A stretch of 64,000 nucleotides of DNA from Siphonodentalium dalli. Taxonomy: Eukaryota > Mollusca > Scaphopoda > Gadilida > Siphonodentaliidae. Both the position numbers and the translations under genes were made by a program. Under the pieces are notes generated by a model. That model was given only the letters and a program-made list of their open reading frames with translations. It was not told the origin of the DNA and ran no database searches. The DNA is taken from the NCBI GenBank assembly GCA_032622095.1, contig CP136067.1, positions 79,696,705 to 79,760,704 of the forward strand, read 5' to 3'. Every line of letters starts with the position of its first letter. The stretch's first letter is position 1. This document shows positions 24,801 to 36,229 of this stretch, piece after piece.

Positions 24801-25622
24801 TTAGAGTTTCTTTTTTCTCTTCTTCTTAGAGTTAGGCTTTTCTGTCGAAGATTGTGGAGATTTCAGTTGTTGTTGTTGGTGTTGTGTGTGTTGTTGGATG
24901 ATATCTGCAATTCTTTGTTCTTGTTCTTTTTGAATTCGGTCTAGTTCTCTTTTTTGTTTTTGTTCTTCTCTCAGGCGTTCTTCATATTTTTCTCTCCATT
25001 TCTTTTCTTGTTCTTTTTTCCAATCTTCTAAAAGGTTGTTGTTGGTGCTGGTGGAGCTGGGGGACACCGGGATGTGCTGGTAATCCGGTGTCCGAGGTGT
25101 ATAACTATCCAGTTCCACGTCGAAGCTGGCGGCAGGAACATCTGGGGTGGTATCCACGTCCCTGTCTCCGCAAGCTTCGACGACGACAGCAGGGACCTCC
25201 GGCAGATCTACGGAATCCCTGCTAGCTGGTGTTATGTCATCAGTCTCCATGCAGGTCGAGTCGTCTGGGCGTCTCTCAGACAACTTCGACCCGCCGGCTT
25301 TGACTCTAGACGGCTGAACCACACGGGGAGGGGCGACTGGCCGATCTACAGTCACCCCCTTCTGCTTCTTCCATTTAGCCCGTCTGGCAGCGTCCCTTCT
25401 TTTCTGTGAGGGTGTCTTTCTCTTGGGAGGCCCCTTCTTCATTGTACAGCGGGTCTTGGCGTTCCTGTTCGCAGCAGAAGATTTCTGGGTGCCAGCATCT
25501 TCTGTCCGGAATTCTACACAGAGAACCAGAGAGCCCCTGTTAGCTTGGAGAGTCCAACTAACAGCGTCCACTAACCGGCTTTTCTGTATAGCGGCCAACG
25601 CGGCTTCATGGATTAGCTCCAT
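24801..25622 (-). CDS. uncharacterised basic coiled-coil protein in a transposon, 273 aa
   Basis: I do not recognise a named family. The ORF is intronless, uninterrupted, and the longest in the window. The N-terminal ~45 residues (MELIHEAALAAIQKSRLVDA...) look globular. A strongly basic stretch follows at about 62-90 (KRKTPSQKRRDAARRAKWKK), then an acidic, Pro/Ser/Thr-rich middle. At about 198-245 is a predicted coiled coil rich in E, K, R and Q (KKWREKYEERLREEQKQKRE). The protein ends in a glutamine run and the lysine-rich tail SKKKRKKKL, a likely nuclear localisation signal. It lies wholly inside the hAT element at 24048-26300, in a middle part absent from the sister copy. It could be an accessory or gag/ORF1-like protein of a mobile element, possibly a separate nested insertion. 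From memory, SQKRRDAxRR-like motifs recur in invertebrate transposon ORFs; this is not verified. The start is the first ATG of the frame. Confidence 0.5.
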   Translation of the reverse strand: MELIHEAALAAIQKSRLVDAVSWTLQANRGSLVLCVEFRTEDAGTQKSSAANRNAKTRCTMKKGPPKRKTPSQKRRDAARRAKWKKQKGVTVDRPVAPPRVVQPSRVKAGGSKLSERRPDDSTCMETDDITPASRDSVDLPEVPAVVVEACGDRDVDTTPDVPAASFDVELDSYTPRTPDYQHIPVSPSSTSTNNNLLEDWKKEQEKKWREKYEERLREEQKQKRELDRIQKEQEQRIADIIQQHTQHQQQQLKSPQSSTEKPNSKKKRKKKL

Positions 25623-26308
25623 AATCCGTCCTGAGCCTAATCCAAAACCATCTCAGTCTGGCGTCTCCACGAGGACAGTTACAACCAGGGTCGCGACCGC
25701 ACAACTCACTCGTGTAGACGCTCTGTCAACAAGGAACTAATGGAGCCAAATAAAATTTGACTTGTTCGCTCCACTTGCTGCCAGAGAGGTATTTAATTAA
25801 CCTGCTGGTGTATATTATAAGCTCAACTGGTCTCTGTTAAGAACACATTACTAGTAATCAACACCTTTTTCTGACACAGCTATCAAACTTGTCAAGTTTA
25901 TTGCTTTAATCGGATTATCATCAGACATCACTGATGCTACTCAACAATAAACTCATTCGAAACAAAATTAAAAGCTTTTACACCTCCTTAATTAGTCCTT
26001 ATTGTTTATTTTAACAGACCCACATTACCGCAGTGGCCAAAAGCCATTTCCAAAAAATTAAAATTTATAATAACAATTCAGATATTAAAAGTTATGAAGT
26101 CAATAATTAATCATTTCTTCAGATAAAGTCAACACTGACAACAGTTTTATCTTGTTGTTTTATCTTATTTATTAATGTCATAAATAAAGCAAATTTTGAA
26201 AATATCTCCCTGAAGTCTCCCTAAATTTCCTGAAGTCTCCCTAAATTTCCTGGAGGGAGACTTCAAGTCTCCCTGTTCTGAACCCCTAGCCTGAGGCCTG
26301 GTGGGGGC

Positions 26309-28865
26309 ACAATGACTCAATGGGACACAATTTCTGGCCTGTGGTAGGATCCACCTTCAGTAGATGATAGGCACTTAAAAAGGAATGACATAATTTGCCA
26401 AATGACTATTGTTTTGGGGCTGGAGTGGATAAATAATTTTGATCAAACAAACTGATGTCATTGTGCAATAGTGGTATGTGCGGGGCGTTTCCTATACGGT
26501 TACTACTAATTAATCAAACGTGCATATATGCACGTTTACTGAGTTCACCTTAAAAGACCATCGAACCACAAAAAATACTAGATCATGTCATGAATCTCTA
26601 CACTAGATATGACCGTACTATAGACCATATTACACCAATTGCACTGTATACACAAACCTGGGAACTATTTTATGTTCTGACAGCGAAATTTATAACAATG
26701 AATGATCAAGAAGGGAATATATTTTCCTTTATTGTTAATATTTGTTCCTTGATAATCTACTTCACAGTAGGGGTTGTCCCAGCTCGAGATTGCTTGCTTG
26801 TTTGTGACTTTTGTGAGATTATATCGTACTCTCAGGTTTCCCATCAGTGTGATGGTCAATAACATTGATAGTGGAGACTGAAATTAATAATAGTGATGGA
26901 AATTTAATTTTATTTAATTCTATTTTAATTTAATTCTATATATGTTTCTATGCCAAATAATTTAATGATCGTTGAGAATTTTATAATTGCCCGGGAGGAA
27001 TTACATTGGTGTAAGAGACGCAAAGCAAAATCAACCACAAAGTCACTTAAATCTTGCAATTTCAAAGTTAGGAACAGGTATTTCATAATTTATTACCTGT
27101 ACTGTTTTTTCATTGTTACAAACTTCCCTATCTCAACAGCAAAAACTTTGTACTGGTGGAATATATCATTCTCGACGGGCATAGATACATAGAGATTCAT
27201 GGCATGGTCTAAGAAAATGCTATCAAATTAAACATTTATATGACCATCTGCGATTGCCCCATGAATCATGTAGAACTAAAAGGTCATGGCAGTTGGAACA
27301 TCTTGGCCTGGAATTATTATGTTTTAGCATACAGATTATTCCAATCCCAATGTGTCAGGTCGACAATAGCAAGTACGCAGGGCTATATTTAATAATTTTT
27401 CCACAAATAGCCACTAGTATATATGCTAGCCATGCTGGCCGAGCTCCCGGTTAATGCTTAAGGTTTAAAGGTACGGTTGGCCTTGGCGGTGGGTATCCTG
27501 TGAAAATATTTCAACCCGTCAAAAACCGCCACAAACAGAAAGAACAACAAAATGTAGACAGACTTTGTCCGTATACAAATAAGAAATATCGCATAAACAG
27601 TATGTTATTGTCATATCTTTGACCATTGTTATGTAAACAAAAGCATAAAAAGTTACTTTTCTGGTGTTTGTTTATATTATGATGGTAAACATAAAGAGCG
27701 TTCTTTGTGGGTGAATTCCTGATATGGAACGAATAAAGAGCGTTTATGCCATATGTGTGTGATTAGCCAGCAGCATTGTGTTGTCTTCTGTAACTCAATC
27801 AGGCTCTTGCTTAGGTAAAATATAGTAAATCTTTATGATAACATGCTGTTTACGCGATGGTCATGGTATATATGAACGAAACTGTATGCGTTTTGATGTT
27901 TTTCTGTTTACGGTGATTGGAACAAATATGAATATTTTCGACAACTAAGGCCTCACGTGCCTTTAAACCGAGAACACAGTGTTAAAATCATGAAATATTT
28001 AATATATGAGAATGCTGAAACAAATCACCTTTAACTTAATGGCGTTATTAACGGTGCATTGTTATTATAATTATTATATTTAACTTGATCTGTCCATCAC
28101 AGGAAACATAATTCTTAGATGGAAAGTTGAAAGCATATCCTCTCACCAGTCACTGCACTCTGCAGTGTGCCGAGACCAAATGGGAGATGTTCTTCTTTTC
28201 CTTCACTCACCAAGTTAATTGACTCACTTTGTCAGTCACCAATTCACTGGGCTTCACGTGCTTGTCACATCTGTGTGTCGACTGCTCTGTAGTCTGTAAC
28301 TGGCTAGAATTGTATTTTGACCCGAGTCACACTCACAGTGAGTGGGTGAGACTGAGCCAGAAGTCGTTGAAAACTAAATTTATTAATCTGTAATCACTAA
28401 ATTAGTGACTAATACAATCCTAATAGTGTAGTACTAGTAGTAAATGAGTAATTTCAGTAAATCAGTCAGCTCTAAAATGTCCATTTTCTGATTTCCTTGA
28501 CCTGACACTGTCAGCTATTAACAATTAAATTTAGAGAAGTAGATGGAACAATTTACCGCTTCAACGTGCTTGCAACACTAACCAGTCCAGGTGAAAACAT
28601 ACTTAAAATTTAACAGAACAAGTCAAATCACCGTGTTGACCACAAACTAGTCCAACGTCCACAGTCAATCCACAGTCCAACGTCCACAGTCCACCCCACT
28701 GTCTCCACTGACCATCATTTTGCATTTCGTTGTTCTTGATTTTCATATTTTTTCAGTCACAGATTCATCATTCAGTTTCTTTCCGACTGACTGAGTTTCA
28801 CTTCCGCTGTTCAACCAAGTCCGGAGACTTCACACACAATGTATGCCCAATCGATTGGCTTATAC
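26309..28865. other. gene-free stretch
   Basis: No supported gene. A hairpin aacgtgcatatatgcacgtt lies at about 26518-26537. Short tandem phrases tcaatccacagtccaacgtc / ccacagtccacc lie at about 28655-28700. ORFs of 60-90 codons occur on both strands in overlapping positions and show no family signature. Confidence 0.4.
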
Positions 28866-28947
28866 CAATAACATTCAGCCCGAGAACAACAACGGAGAAT
28901 TTTGAATATGCACTCGCCGATAACTTCTTGCACCTAGGCGCACCCAT
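28866..28947 (-). CDS. possible first coding exon of an unknown membrane protein
   Basis: Reading leftward from the ATG at 28947, the frame gives MGAPRCKKLSASAYSKFSVV then VLGLNVI, followed by a splice-donor-like G|GTATAAG at 28866/28865. A short basic start followed by a hydrophobic stretch would fit the N-terminus of a membrane protein. Downstream exons were not identified and the family is unknown. The main support is the promoter-like sequence immediately upstream. This is a weak call. Confidence 0.2.
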
Positions 28948-29000
28948 TTTGTAACGAAAATTACGTCACCAATCGCAACGTTGCTATGGGCCAGGGGACG
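28948..29000 (-). promoter_or_regulatory. possible promoter: CRE, CCAAT box and X-box-like motifs
   Basis: On the - strand, within ~50 bases, lie ccatagcaacg (RFX X-box-like), attgg (inverted CCAAT) and tgacgtaa (CRE-like). They stop just before the ATG at 28947, and the stretch is richer in CpG than its surroundings. The spacing of motifs suggests a housekeeping promoter, possibly bidirectional. No transcript evidence is available. Confidence 0.3.
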
Positions 29001-29328
29001 TAATCTCAAACTGCAACGGTTCGGAATCTGACGAAGTTTGCCAAATGCTATGTGCCTATGTCAACTAAATCCACTTCAATCATTTAATTTGAATAAGGTT
29101 GATTTTGTTTTTCAAATTTAACAGGGAGGCTGATCGAAGAAGATAAATAAATTCGTTTTGTTAATTTGTCAAGGTTATTCCAACATGGCGGCCACCATAA
29201 AGCCCCATAGGTCCGAATCGCCCGGATGTAAAAAAAACTAATTTTGAGGTTGATAGAGTATAGAAATTAGTGACGTCACAACTATACTTGCGTCGCTTAC
29301 GCAATACCGTAAAACAACCCTTTTGGGT

Positions 29329-30555
29329 TGTGATAAGTCGGTTCATGCAATACTACTGTGCCAACGACCTTGACCTTGATATAGGGTGCCACACTACTGT
29401 GCCAACTTTCAAACATGCAAGATAGAGTTTCCCCCTTTGGTACGGTATGATGATCGAAAGATCGAATGCCCATCTATTATACTAATCTATTGCTACTATT
29501 GGTTTGTTTTCAATGTTTGTCTGTGCGTTTGAAGCATGGTATATGAATGTATATTTGGTAATACTGTTTGCAAACATTAAATATAATATGCATTACGTGT
29601 ATGTTATGCTAATGCAATAGAATCAGAATATTTGAAAGAGCGTACGTGTATTAAAATTAGACCACAGGAGCCTGGAATTTGGTTAAAAACCCTCTTTCAT
29701 TGGCGGAACCAGCACCTGGGAAAAATGGTTTTGCGCCGTTTGTCATTTTTGATTCATCATCGGGTGATGGAGATGCGGCACATTTGTCTTCGTTGGTGAA
29801 TTTAAAATAAATTACCGAAATACAGTGAGATTTTTGAAGAACTGGAAAAATATACCTATGGAATGTTGTAGGTTGGCATCTAGGATGAAAGAGGTAGGCC
29901 TACCAAAGTTTTTAGTAAAAAATGCACTCTAGTTTATTAATTACTTTTAAATACATCATTAATTAAAGCTAAATATAGGCCCATCGGAATAAAATAACCG
30001 AAAAGGCGTATGATTCACAAAGAAATTATACAACAGTAAACGCTCTTTATTGCACACATCAGTGTTGATGATGGCATACACATAAATATATATGCTAGCT
30101 AGTACTGGGACGCTCTTTAAGTAAATATGACAATGAGATTTACTAAAATAAATAGCACGAAATAGGTGTATATTCCACAAAGAAAATTGATAGAAAGTTA
30201 TTTCGCTCTTTATCATGCAAAAAAAAAAAAACCCAAAAAAAAAATATATGCCAACTTCAATATTTATTTCAATAACTAATTAATATCAAGTTAACTCAAT
30301 ACTTAATTATGTAATCTAATTGCTCGATTTGGATTACAACTTATATTATATTCAAAATAAATTATATAAAACAAATACGAATGCTGACCATTTTTATTTC
30401 AACTGAAGCTGTTGCTATTGTCGTTTTAGTAACCGTTCGTACTGCTTTGGCGCATTCAGCAATGCTCAAGTGAGATCAGAAGGGGAATGTTGGCACCCTA
30501 CATAAAGGCCAAGGTCGTTGGCACAGTAGTATGGCATGATCCAACTTATAGAGCG
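29329..30555. repeat. inverted repeat pair around 1.1 kb
   Basis: tactactgtgccaacgacct and neighbouring bases at 29329-29400 recur in reverse complement at 30484-30555 (aggtcgttggcacagtagta). The arms are ~70 bp, with gataagtcggttcatg versus tataagttggatcatg flanks. The interior has no gene. A damaged copy of the 8485-8594 MITE (ccacaggagcctggaatttg) sits at 29665-29735. Confidence 0.6.
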
Positions 30556-31084
30556 ACAGGGGAACACCGTGTGCGTAACGTAACTATCACAAGTATAATG
30601 TACTCGGATAACAACTTATTATCAATTTTATTCTTAAGAAATAAGCACTGTGCATGGGGGAAATTTCCCAAGAAAATAATAAATGTGCATGCATGTTTAT
30701 TTGGTATGTTCCATAAGTCCCAAACAAGGCATACAGGTAAAGCAGGCATAAGATCCACTCTCATGAAATTAAAATTGCCAAATTCATGCCCATCAATCCA
30801 AAACCCATCACACACCTGGGGCTTTTGAGACAACAGTCACTTCATGGTCACTTTTCACAGGCATATGTTAGAAACCATGTGTTTTGCACACAAATGATCA
30901 TCAATATTTATGAGCATTTTTTAGTAAAAACAGTAAAAAAAAAAAAAAATGACTTTTTCTCAAAATATCAATAAAAAGATTAGGGTCGGCGGGTTATTTT
31001 TAGGGTCGGTCGATGTACGGAAACATAGCATCTTTTTTTTGTTGGCCTAATCGCCAACCCTATGTGGGAGCTACGATGATGATG

Positions 31085-31480
31085 GGGAGTTGGATGGCCA
31101 TTGGCCAAGTGGTTAGCATGCTCTACTACTGGCCAGAGGTTTCGCTTGGACCCCAGATCAATTCACCTTGATCCTTGACAAAACAAAAGTTGGGAGCTCC
31201 CGAGTGTGCCTATAAGGCTATATAAAGTACTGAGGTGTCGTTAAGCGGTAATCCTCTCCCGCCCGGAGTCATGATCAGGGATGACACTGGTTTGATCATA
31301 ATGCCATCCCATCGGGTGGGGACGTAAATGGCTGTCCCGTGTGCAACCATATGTGCATGATATAAAAGTACCCTACTGTGGGCAATGATCCACGGGTTAA
31401 TCAACTTAATGGCAAAAATTTCTTGTCAAAATTCCTCCCTTCTGGGCGTAAGTTGATAGACATTTCAGGTGCTGGTGTAA
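31085..31480 (+). repeat. tRNA-derived SINE-like repeat, copy 1
   Basis: The head tggccaagtggttagcatgc resembles a tRNA gene with a good A-box (TGGCCAAGTGG, 31102-31112) and a degraded B-box. The body then has tcatgatcagggatgacact, aatggctgtcccgtgtgcaa and cttgtcaaaattcctccctt. The same head recurs at 31678 and the same body at 37660-38080 and 38937-39150. It is a SINE-like interspersed repeat, not a functional tRNA. Confidence 0.55.
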
Positions 31481-31677
31481 TAGTGTTATCTCTCTTCAGT
31501 GGTGGTGGTGCAACGCACTCAGCTGTGGTATGTATATGGTGTATATATGCGGTGGTGAGGTTGAAAAGGACATTTCAGATATTGGCGTTATGCGGTGGTG
31601 GAATACATAAAATACACGGAATTACCTGGTTACTTCTAAAGGAGGTTGCTCAAATGTGGGCGTAAAGATGAAGTAAT

Positions 31678-31951
31678 GATGGCCGAGTGGTTAGGGTGTT
31701 CGACAACTGACCAGAGGTTTCGCTTGGACCCCGGATCGATTCACTCAATTCTAAAAAAAAACAAAAGTTGGGAACTCCGAGCATGCCTATATAAACAATA
31801 GCCAATGCAGCAATGCTTGCTGAGGTGTCGTTAAGCGATAATCATTTCTCGCTCTCGCCCGGTGTCATGTACAGAGACTCTGCCTTGTACAGTCTGGTTT
31901 TATCACGCTGTCCCATCAGGTGCGGACGTAAATGGCTGTCCCATTTACAAC
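31678..31951 (+). repeat. tRNA-derived SINE-like repeat, copy 2 (split)
   Basis: The head ggccgagtggttagggtgtt is followed by the same body up to aatggctgtcccatttacaa, where the 5.2 kb element is inserted. The body resumes at about 37170 with ccatatgtgcccgata, matching ccatatgtgcatgata in copy 1. Confidence 0.6.
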
Positions 31952-32195
31952 AGGTCCGTGAAGTTTCGGCCAAGGGAAGATTCGGCTGGGATGATTCGGT
32001 TGAGAAGATTCGCCTGGTTTTATCAGCCGAATATCTTCCTAGGTTTAGACCTATTTTAGGGCGAAATTATAACAGTTTTATGATGTTTTGTTGTTGATTT
32101 TTTAGATGTTGTTATTTTATTAGATTATTTTATGTTTACATTGAACTTATTATAAAATAATAAAGAAAGTTTATTTGTATGTTTTTTATGAATTA

Positions 32196-32593
32196 CTCTT
32201 GGGGTCCAAATAAGCATAGGGTGCGGAATAAGACTACAGGGTCGACAATTCTGCTAAATCCAGTAGAGTACAGTGCGGAATAAGAGTACATGGTGGCAAT
32301 ATACAACATGGAAGCAAGTCTATCTGAAATGCTATAAGGTTATTCATATATATTTCTCATATTGTACACTGTGTGTTGTCATAGGAGTTACCAAACAGAC
32401 TTCCAGCAACATGTTTTTTCTATATTTTCCTGGTCTGATTAAAGGCTCCTGCAATTCTGATAGGCCTATAGTATAAATTTCTTGATAATCCTGCTTTTAA
32501 AATAAACATACAGACCCAAATAAGAACCATGCAGGGTGGCAACTTTTCCAAAAATTAATAAGCATATGGGTATGCTTATTTGGATCCCAAGAG
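32196..32593. mobile_element. TA-flanked MITE (Tc1/mariner-like)
   Basis: The ends are ctcttggggtccaaataagc and the near-perfect reverse complement (tatgcttatttggatcccaa then gag), with TA on both sides. The empty site exists in the sister element at about 7520 (atgaattatgtggacat), against atgaatTA...TAtgtggccat here. No transposase ORF. Confidence 0.75.
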
Positions 32594-32811
32594 TATGTGG
32601 CCATATTTGTGAACAATATTTCACATGAATAAATCCAGGTTATTACTTTTTATGATGTTAATCATGTTTTGTCGGAATCCTTCAAGAGGTATTAAAGGTA
32701 CTCAATCCGATTAGACGGTCCCCATATAATCAAGATACAACAATGACAACATTACTTCAAAATACGCTTTAGTTATCAGAATCGATTAATTGCAACAAAA
32801 TGGTGCTAAGG

Positions 32812-34228
32812 CCAAAAAATAAAACATCTGTGTTTCCGGTTACCCGACCGACCTGCCGAAATTGGGCCAACCTGGACTTTTTTTTTTAATTTCAACCCAA
32901 ATTTTTTTTTTTTTTAAATGTGTGTTTTTTTTTTTAATGCATGTAATTGGCATGTAAACACATCTATATTGTTAAATATATAATACTAGCTGATGAGCCC
33001 GACGTTGTCCGGGCTATTCAAAAACCAAATTTCAAGTCGATAGCTCCACCCATTTCCGAGATCTGGTCTGCGCATGTGCGAAGCTGGCGTCACACGGGCT
33101 CGGCGACCCGATAAAATTCGTATCCGGGGCAAGATACATTCACATAGCAAATTTCAAGTCGATAGCTCCACCCGTTTCCGAGATCTCGTCTGCGCATGCG
33201 CGAAGCTGGCGTCGCATGGGCTCGACGACCCGATAAAATTCGTATTCGGGGCAAGATACATTCACATACCAAATTTCAAGTCGATAGCTCCACCCGTTTC
33301 CGAGATCTCGTCTGCGCATGCACTGCACGGGCGTCACACGGGCTCGCCAATACGACAACGACCACCGCCTGGTTAAACTACACACACGTACCAAGTTTCG
33401 TCCCGATCGGTCGAGAATCGTAGATTTGTATTAATGACAAACAGACAGACAGACAGAGGTCTTCAAAATATATGTGAGATACTATGTTTACATTAAGCAG
33501 CAATAATTTGAGATGGAATTTTCAAAAACAATTTACTTCTATTAAAATACATGTCCATTTGTGGTTGCAGATGAATCCCAATCTCACCAATAAATCTGCA
33601 GTCTTTAAAACCTGCCTGTGGTAATCTTGTTTGTTCAACTCCCATGTCTTGTGGGAAGAAGTCTTATCTATTAGAGAGCAATATACATGTAGAAGACATT
33701 CTATATCAGAATTTAAAGTTCCTCTCCCCAGTCAATCAAGGATTCATAGTGTTCATGCATAGTTACTAGTATGTATACAGACAGTATAAAGATGACTGCA
33801 TGTCTACCATATCAAACACCCTTCTGGGATGGGCACTAAAAGGGCACATGAAATTATCTACTGTAATAGAATAGCCCTATTATGGTGTATGTCTTGGGCC
33901 TGTTGATATGTCAATATTGTGCTCTGAGGAAGATGTGCCACCACAATCTAAACTGAGAGAATAATTACAAGAGAGCTGCATAACTGAGTGCCTGGGAGGC
34001 ATTTGTTTGTTCACATTGACAAAACTTATCATATTATTGTGTTACATTAACTGATTACTTGCAATATACATGGACATTCTTAACACAAGTATAAAGAGTA
34101 AGCATTAATGTACTTCTTAACTGTTCGGGGAAATAAGAAAATATTACCAAAAAAAAACAAATCCCTAGCTACCTACCTGGAATTTTTTGGCACCGTAATA
34201 GGAAACAAATAAGTTTTTTTTTTAGGCC
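32812..34228. mobile_element. TAGGCCTAA-type element, nested
   Basis: The left end ggccaaaaaataaaacatct then gtgtttccggttacccgacc is matched loosely in reverse at the right end (ggaaacaaataagttt then tttttttaggcctaa). The termini resemble 3630-4314. It contains the family-5 repeat at 32991-33471; the rest (33472-34130) shows no gene. Confidence 0.45.
32991..33471. repeat. family-5 repeat, ~122-bp units plus ACAG microsatellite
   Basis: It begins tagctgatgagcccgacgtt. Units containing caaatttcaagtcgatagct, ccacccgtttccgagatctc and tctgcgcatgcgcgaagctg start near 33067, 33189 and 33312, a ~122-bp period. It ends with acagacagacagacag. The layout again resembles pearl-type elements. The arginine-rich ORFs on both strands are translations of the unit. 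Confidence 0.7.
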
Positions 34229-34759
34229 TAACCACTGTCAACTATGGTATCTAATTTCCCAAAACTTGTTATTTATCAACATTTTGTTCAACGAAATATG
34301 GCCAAATTATCACTTCGTGTATATCGAAATTTGGTCGTATTATCACCTGATTGTAGGGTTATCCATCTTCATCCGTCGGGTTGACAACTGTTTTCTGCGC
34401 CACAAATAATTGTACATCTTGAGAAATAACAAACTTCACAAATCTGAGCTTTGATGGGTGGGTTCCTCGACTCGAATCAAAATTTGTTTAATTCCGCATC
34501 CAAAGCAATAGTAATTTGGGAGCGTTAATTCGGATATTGCATCTTTAACCAAGATATATGTATATAATACAGAATTGGCAAGCAAAGAAATAGTAATGCC
34601 ATGCAATAACACCAGGACAGCAAGAAGAAACTGCGATTTTTTTATAATAAAGTAATAATATGTTTATTTTCTATTTATTTTATGATTTGTGATCGTTTTC
34701 GTAAACACTAACTGCCATCATCCTTTATCTGGGCGTTGGACCAGCAGACTATAAGTCAG

Positions 34760-35285
34760 GCGGATTTAGAGTTATTTATTTTTGCCATTTAGTTGGCTAT
34801 CAAATAAAGACATATCATCAAATTATTTACCAGCGATTTAGACAGTAAATTTAAGGACACTATGGGTCATAAGTATTTAACATTTCCTTGAGGGCTGATT
34901 GAAATACTATGCTGAGGAGTCATATAAGCATACCGATGCTGGTAAATAAATTAAGAAATTGCCATTAAATAAATAAACAAAGGTTAAACAAACATTTCTT
35001 TCAAAAAGGTGGTATGTGTACAGAAGTTACTCTCGATACTAGATCCATAACTCCATGCACAGTGCTTTGAAGCCACTGACAATCCGAGCCAAAACACCAC
35101 CAAACACAAACACCTTGTAAAAAGTTATACGTTATACTATGCGGATTCAAGTTGGTGAACATTAAATTTGAGTCACCCCTGCATGCTTGCCTTGAGGGCT
35201 GATTGAAATGCTAATCTTAGGAGTCATTTAAGCATACCAATGCTTGTAAATAAATTAAGAAATTGCCATTAAATAAATAAAGGTA
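34760..35285. repeat. duplicated repeat segments, tgccattaaataaataaa
   Basis: Two direct copies at about 34888-34985 and 35188-35285 share ccttgagggctgattgaaat, gcataccgatgct and aattgccattaaataaataa. A third relative lies at about 57990-58140 in FNBP4 intron 5. No coding sequence. Confidence 0.6.
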
Positions 35286-35443
35286 CACCCATGGCTACTG
35301 CACTTACATGTACGTCACTTTCTGACGTTTATTTGAAATCGTTCTTGTTTTTGAGATTTTTGAGGTTTTCTGGCCATAGTGGCTCTCTTAGGTATAGTCA
35401 ACCATCGTCAAAGTTTGTGTTGACATACTTTCAAACACGAAGT

Positions 35444-35895
35444 TTAGTTGTCGGCGCAAACTTTGGTCAGTTGAATTTTTTTTACCCATGTCTCACAAAG
35501 TGACTTTGCAGTGGTTGCAAGCATGAAGCTGCCAGTACAATCCAAAGCACTTCTAACTTGAATGGTCATCCTGTCACTGTAGCCATGCCGACGAATACAC
35601 ACTAGAACCTGTACCACCATCGGCACAGGCCAGGATGTCATCACCAAGAGGTGGACGGACATCAGAAATGTTCGAACATTTCTAAACAAGTTCTAACACG
35701 AAGTTCCATGGAATGTGTCTCTTCACCGAACAGACAAACTGAATCTGCATTGAATAAACAACTTCCGTTGTCTTTCACACTAATCGGGATTGAACCCAAC
35801 CACTGCGGTCCAAGAAGTTTGGAAGCCTGGGCATCCCGAACATACCTGCGATACTGGTGGACCTCTTTCACCCAAACTCGCTTTTCCAACCTCAA
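35444..35895 (-). pseudogene. OTU-like cysteine protease domain remnant, transposon-borne
   Basis: The - strand frame from 35895 reads ...GPQWLGSIPISVKDNGSCLF then NADSVCLFGEETHSMELRVR and TCLEMFEHF before a stop at 35662. The pattern D-N/G-x-C-L-F-x-A followed by a downstream ELRVR helix is the catalytic-cysteine region of OTU-family deubiquitinases found in many invertebrate transposons. Coding continues after a frame change (35689-35444) without a clear catalytic histidine. Stops and the frame change indicate decay. It lies downstream of the PHD remnant at 36230-36385 in the same orientation, so one PHD-OTU protein is likely. Family assignment is from motif recognition only. Confidence 0.45.
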
Positions 35896-36017
35896 AATAT
35901 ATCTTTCCTCAAAGCATATTTAACTACACTACCAGTTGTCCTTCCAGCTATCAATCTCAGATGGGATTCATCCCAATCGATGGAACCAGACCTGGAAATG
36001 CACTTCACTCACAAATA

Positions 36018-36227
36018 CAGTAATGCCCTAATTAATCGACTCCATAACCACAGCAGAATTATGGGTAACTTTTCAGGATTTAGTCGGAAATATGGCTTGC
36101 CATTCATCCGAAAGCTCTCAGCGAGAGCTTTCTGATGAATGGCAACAAGCCATATTTCCGACTAAATCCTGAAAAGTTACCCATAATTCTGCTGTGGTTA
36201 TGGAGTCGATTAATTAGGGCATTACTG
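36018..36227. mobile_element. 210-bp foldback MITE, TA-flanked (Tc1/mariner-like)
   Basis: An almost perfect palindrome with ~100-bp arms: cagtaatgccctaattaatc at the left and its reverse complement at the right, with TA on both sides (36016-36017, 36228-36229). It interrupts the PHD-finger coding remnant. A second copy is at 59212-59404. Confidence 0.85.
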
Positions 36228-36229
36228 TA

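Larger units (their letters stand above)
24048..26300. mobile_element. hAT-type DNA transposon carrying an ORF and a nested repeat
   Basis: The left end CAGGCCCCAAGCTAGG pairs with the right end, reverse complement CAGGCCTCAGGCTAGG. A perfect 8-bp duplication GTGGGGGC flanks it (24040-24047, 26301-26308). The left ~115 bp (aggcgactcgggcgaaat, tcgccttcaaaat) and the right ~420 bp (gtcaagtttattgctttaat, ggagggagacttcaagtctc) match the ends of the second copy at 60049-61979. The middle differs: this copy holds a family-2 repeat (24165-24660) and a 273-codon - strand ORF. No recognisable hAT transposase is present. Confidence 0.8.
32692..34548. mobile_element. GGTACTCAATCC element, interrupted copy
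   Basis: It starts ttaaaggtactcaatccgat. The right part (34230-34548) holds cgaatcaaaatttgtttaat and the degraded terminus cggatattgcatctttaa. The middle is occupied by a TAGGCCTAA-type element (about 32812-34228). Confidence 0.6.

Noticed and set aside
31102-31160. Functional tRNA gene
   Set aside because: Only the A-box is good. The B-box is degraded, no acceptor stem closes, and the sequence continues into a SINE body.
32991-33025. Hammerhead ribozyme candidate (ctgatgag followed by a gcccg/cgggc stem)
   Set aside because: The required GAAA after stem II is missing (tattcaaa is present) and no matching cleavage strand was seen.
33074-33423. Arginine-rich ORFs on both strands
   Set aside because: They arise from the 122-bp tandem unit and appear in several frames at the repeat period.
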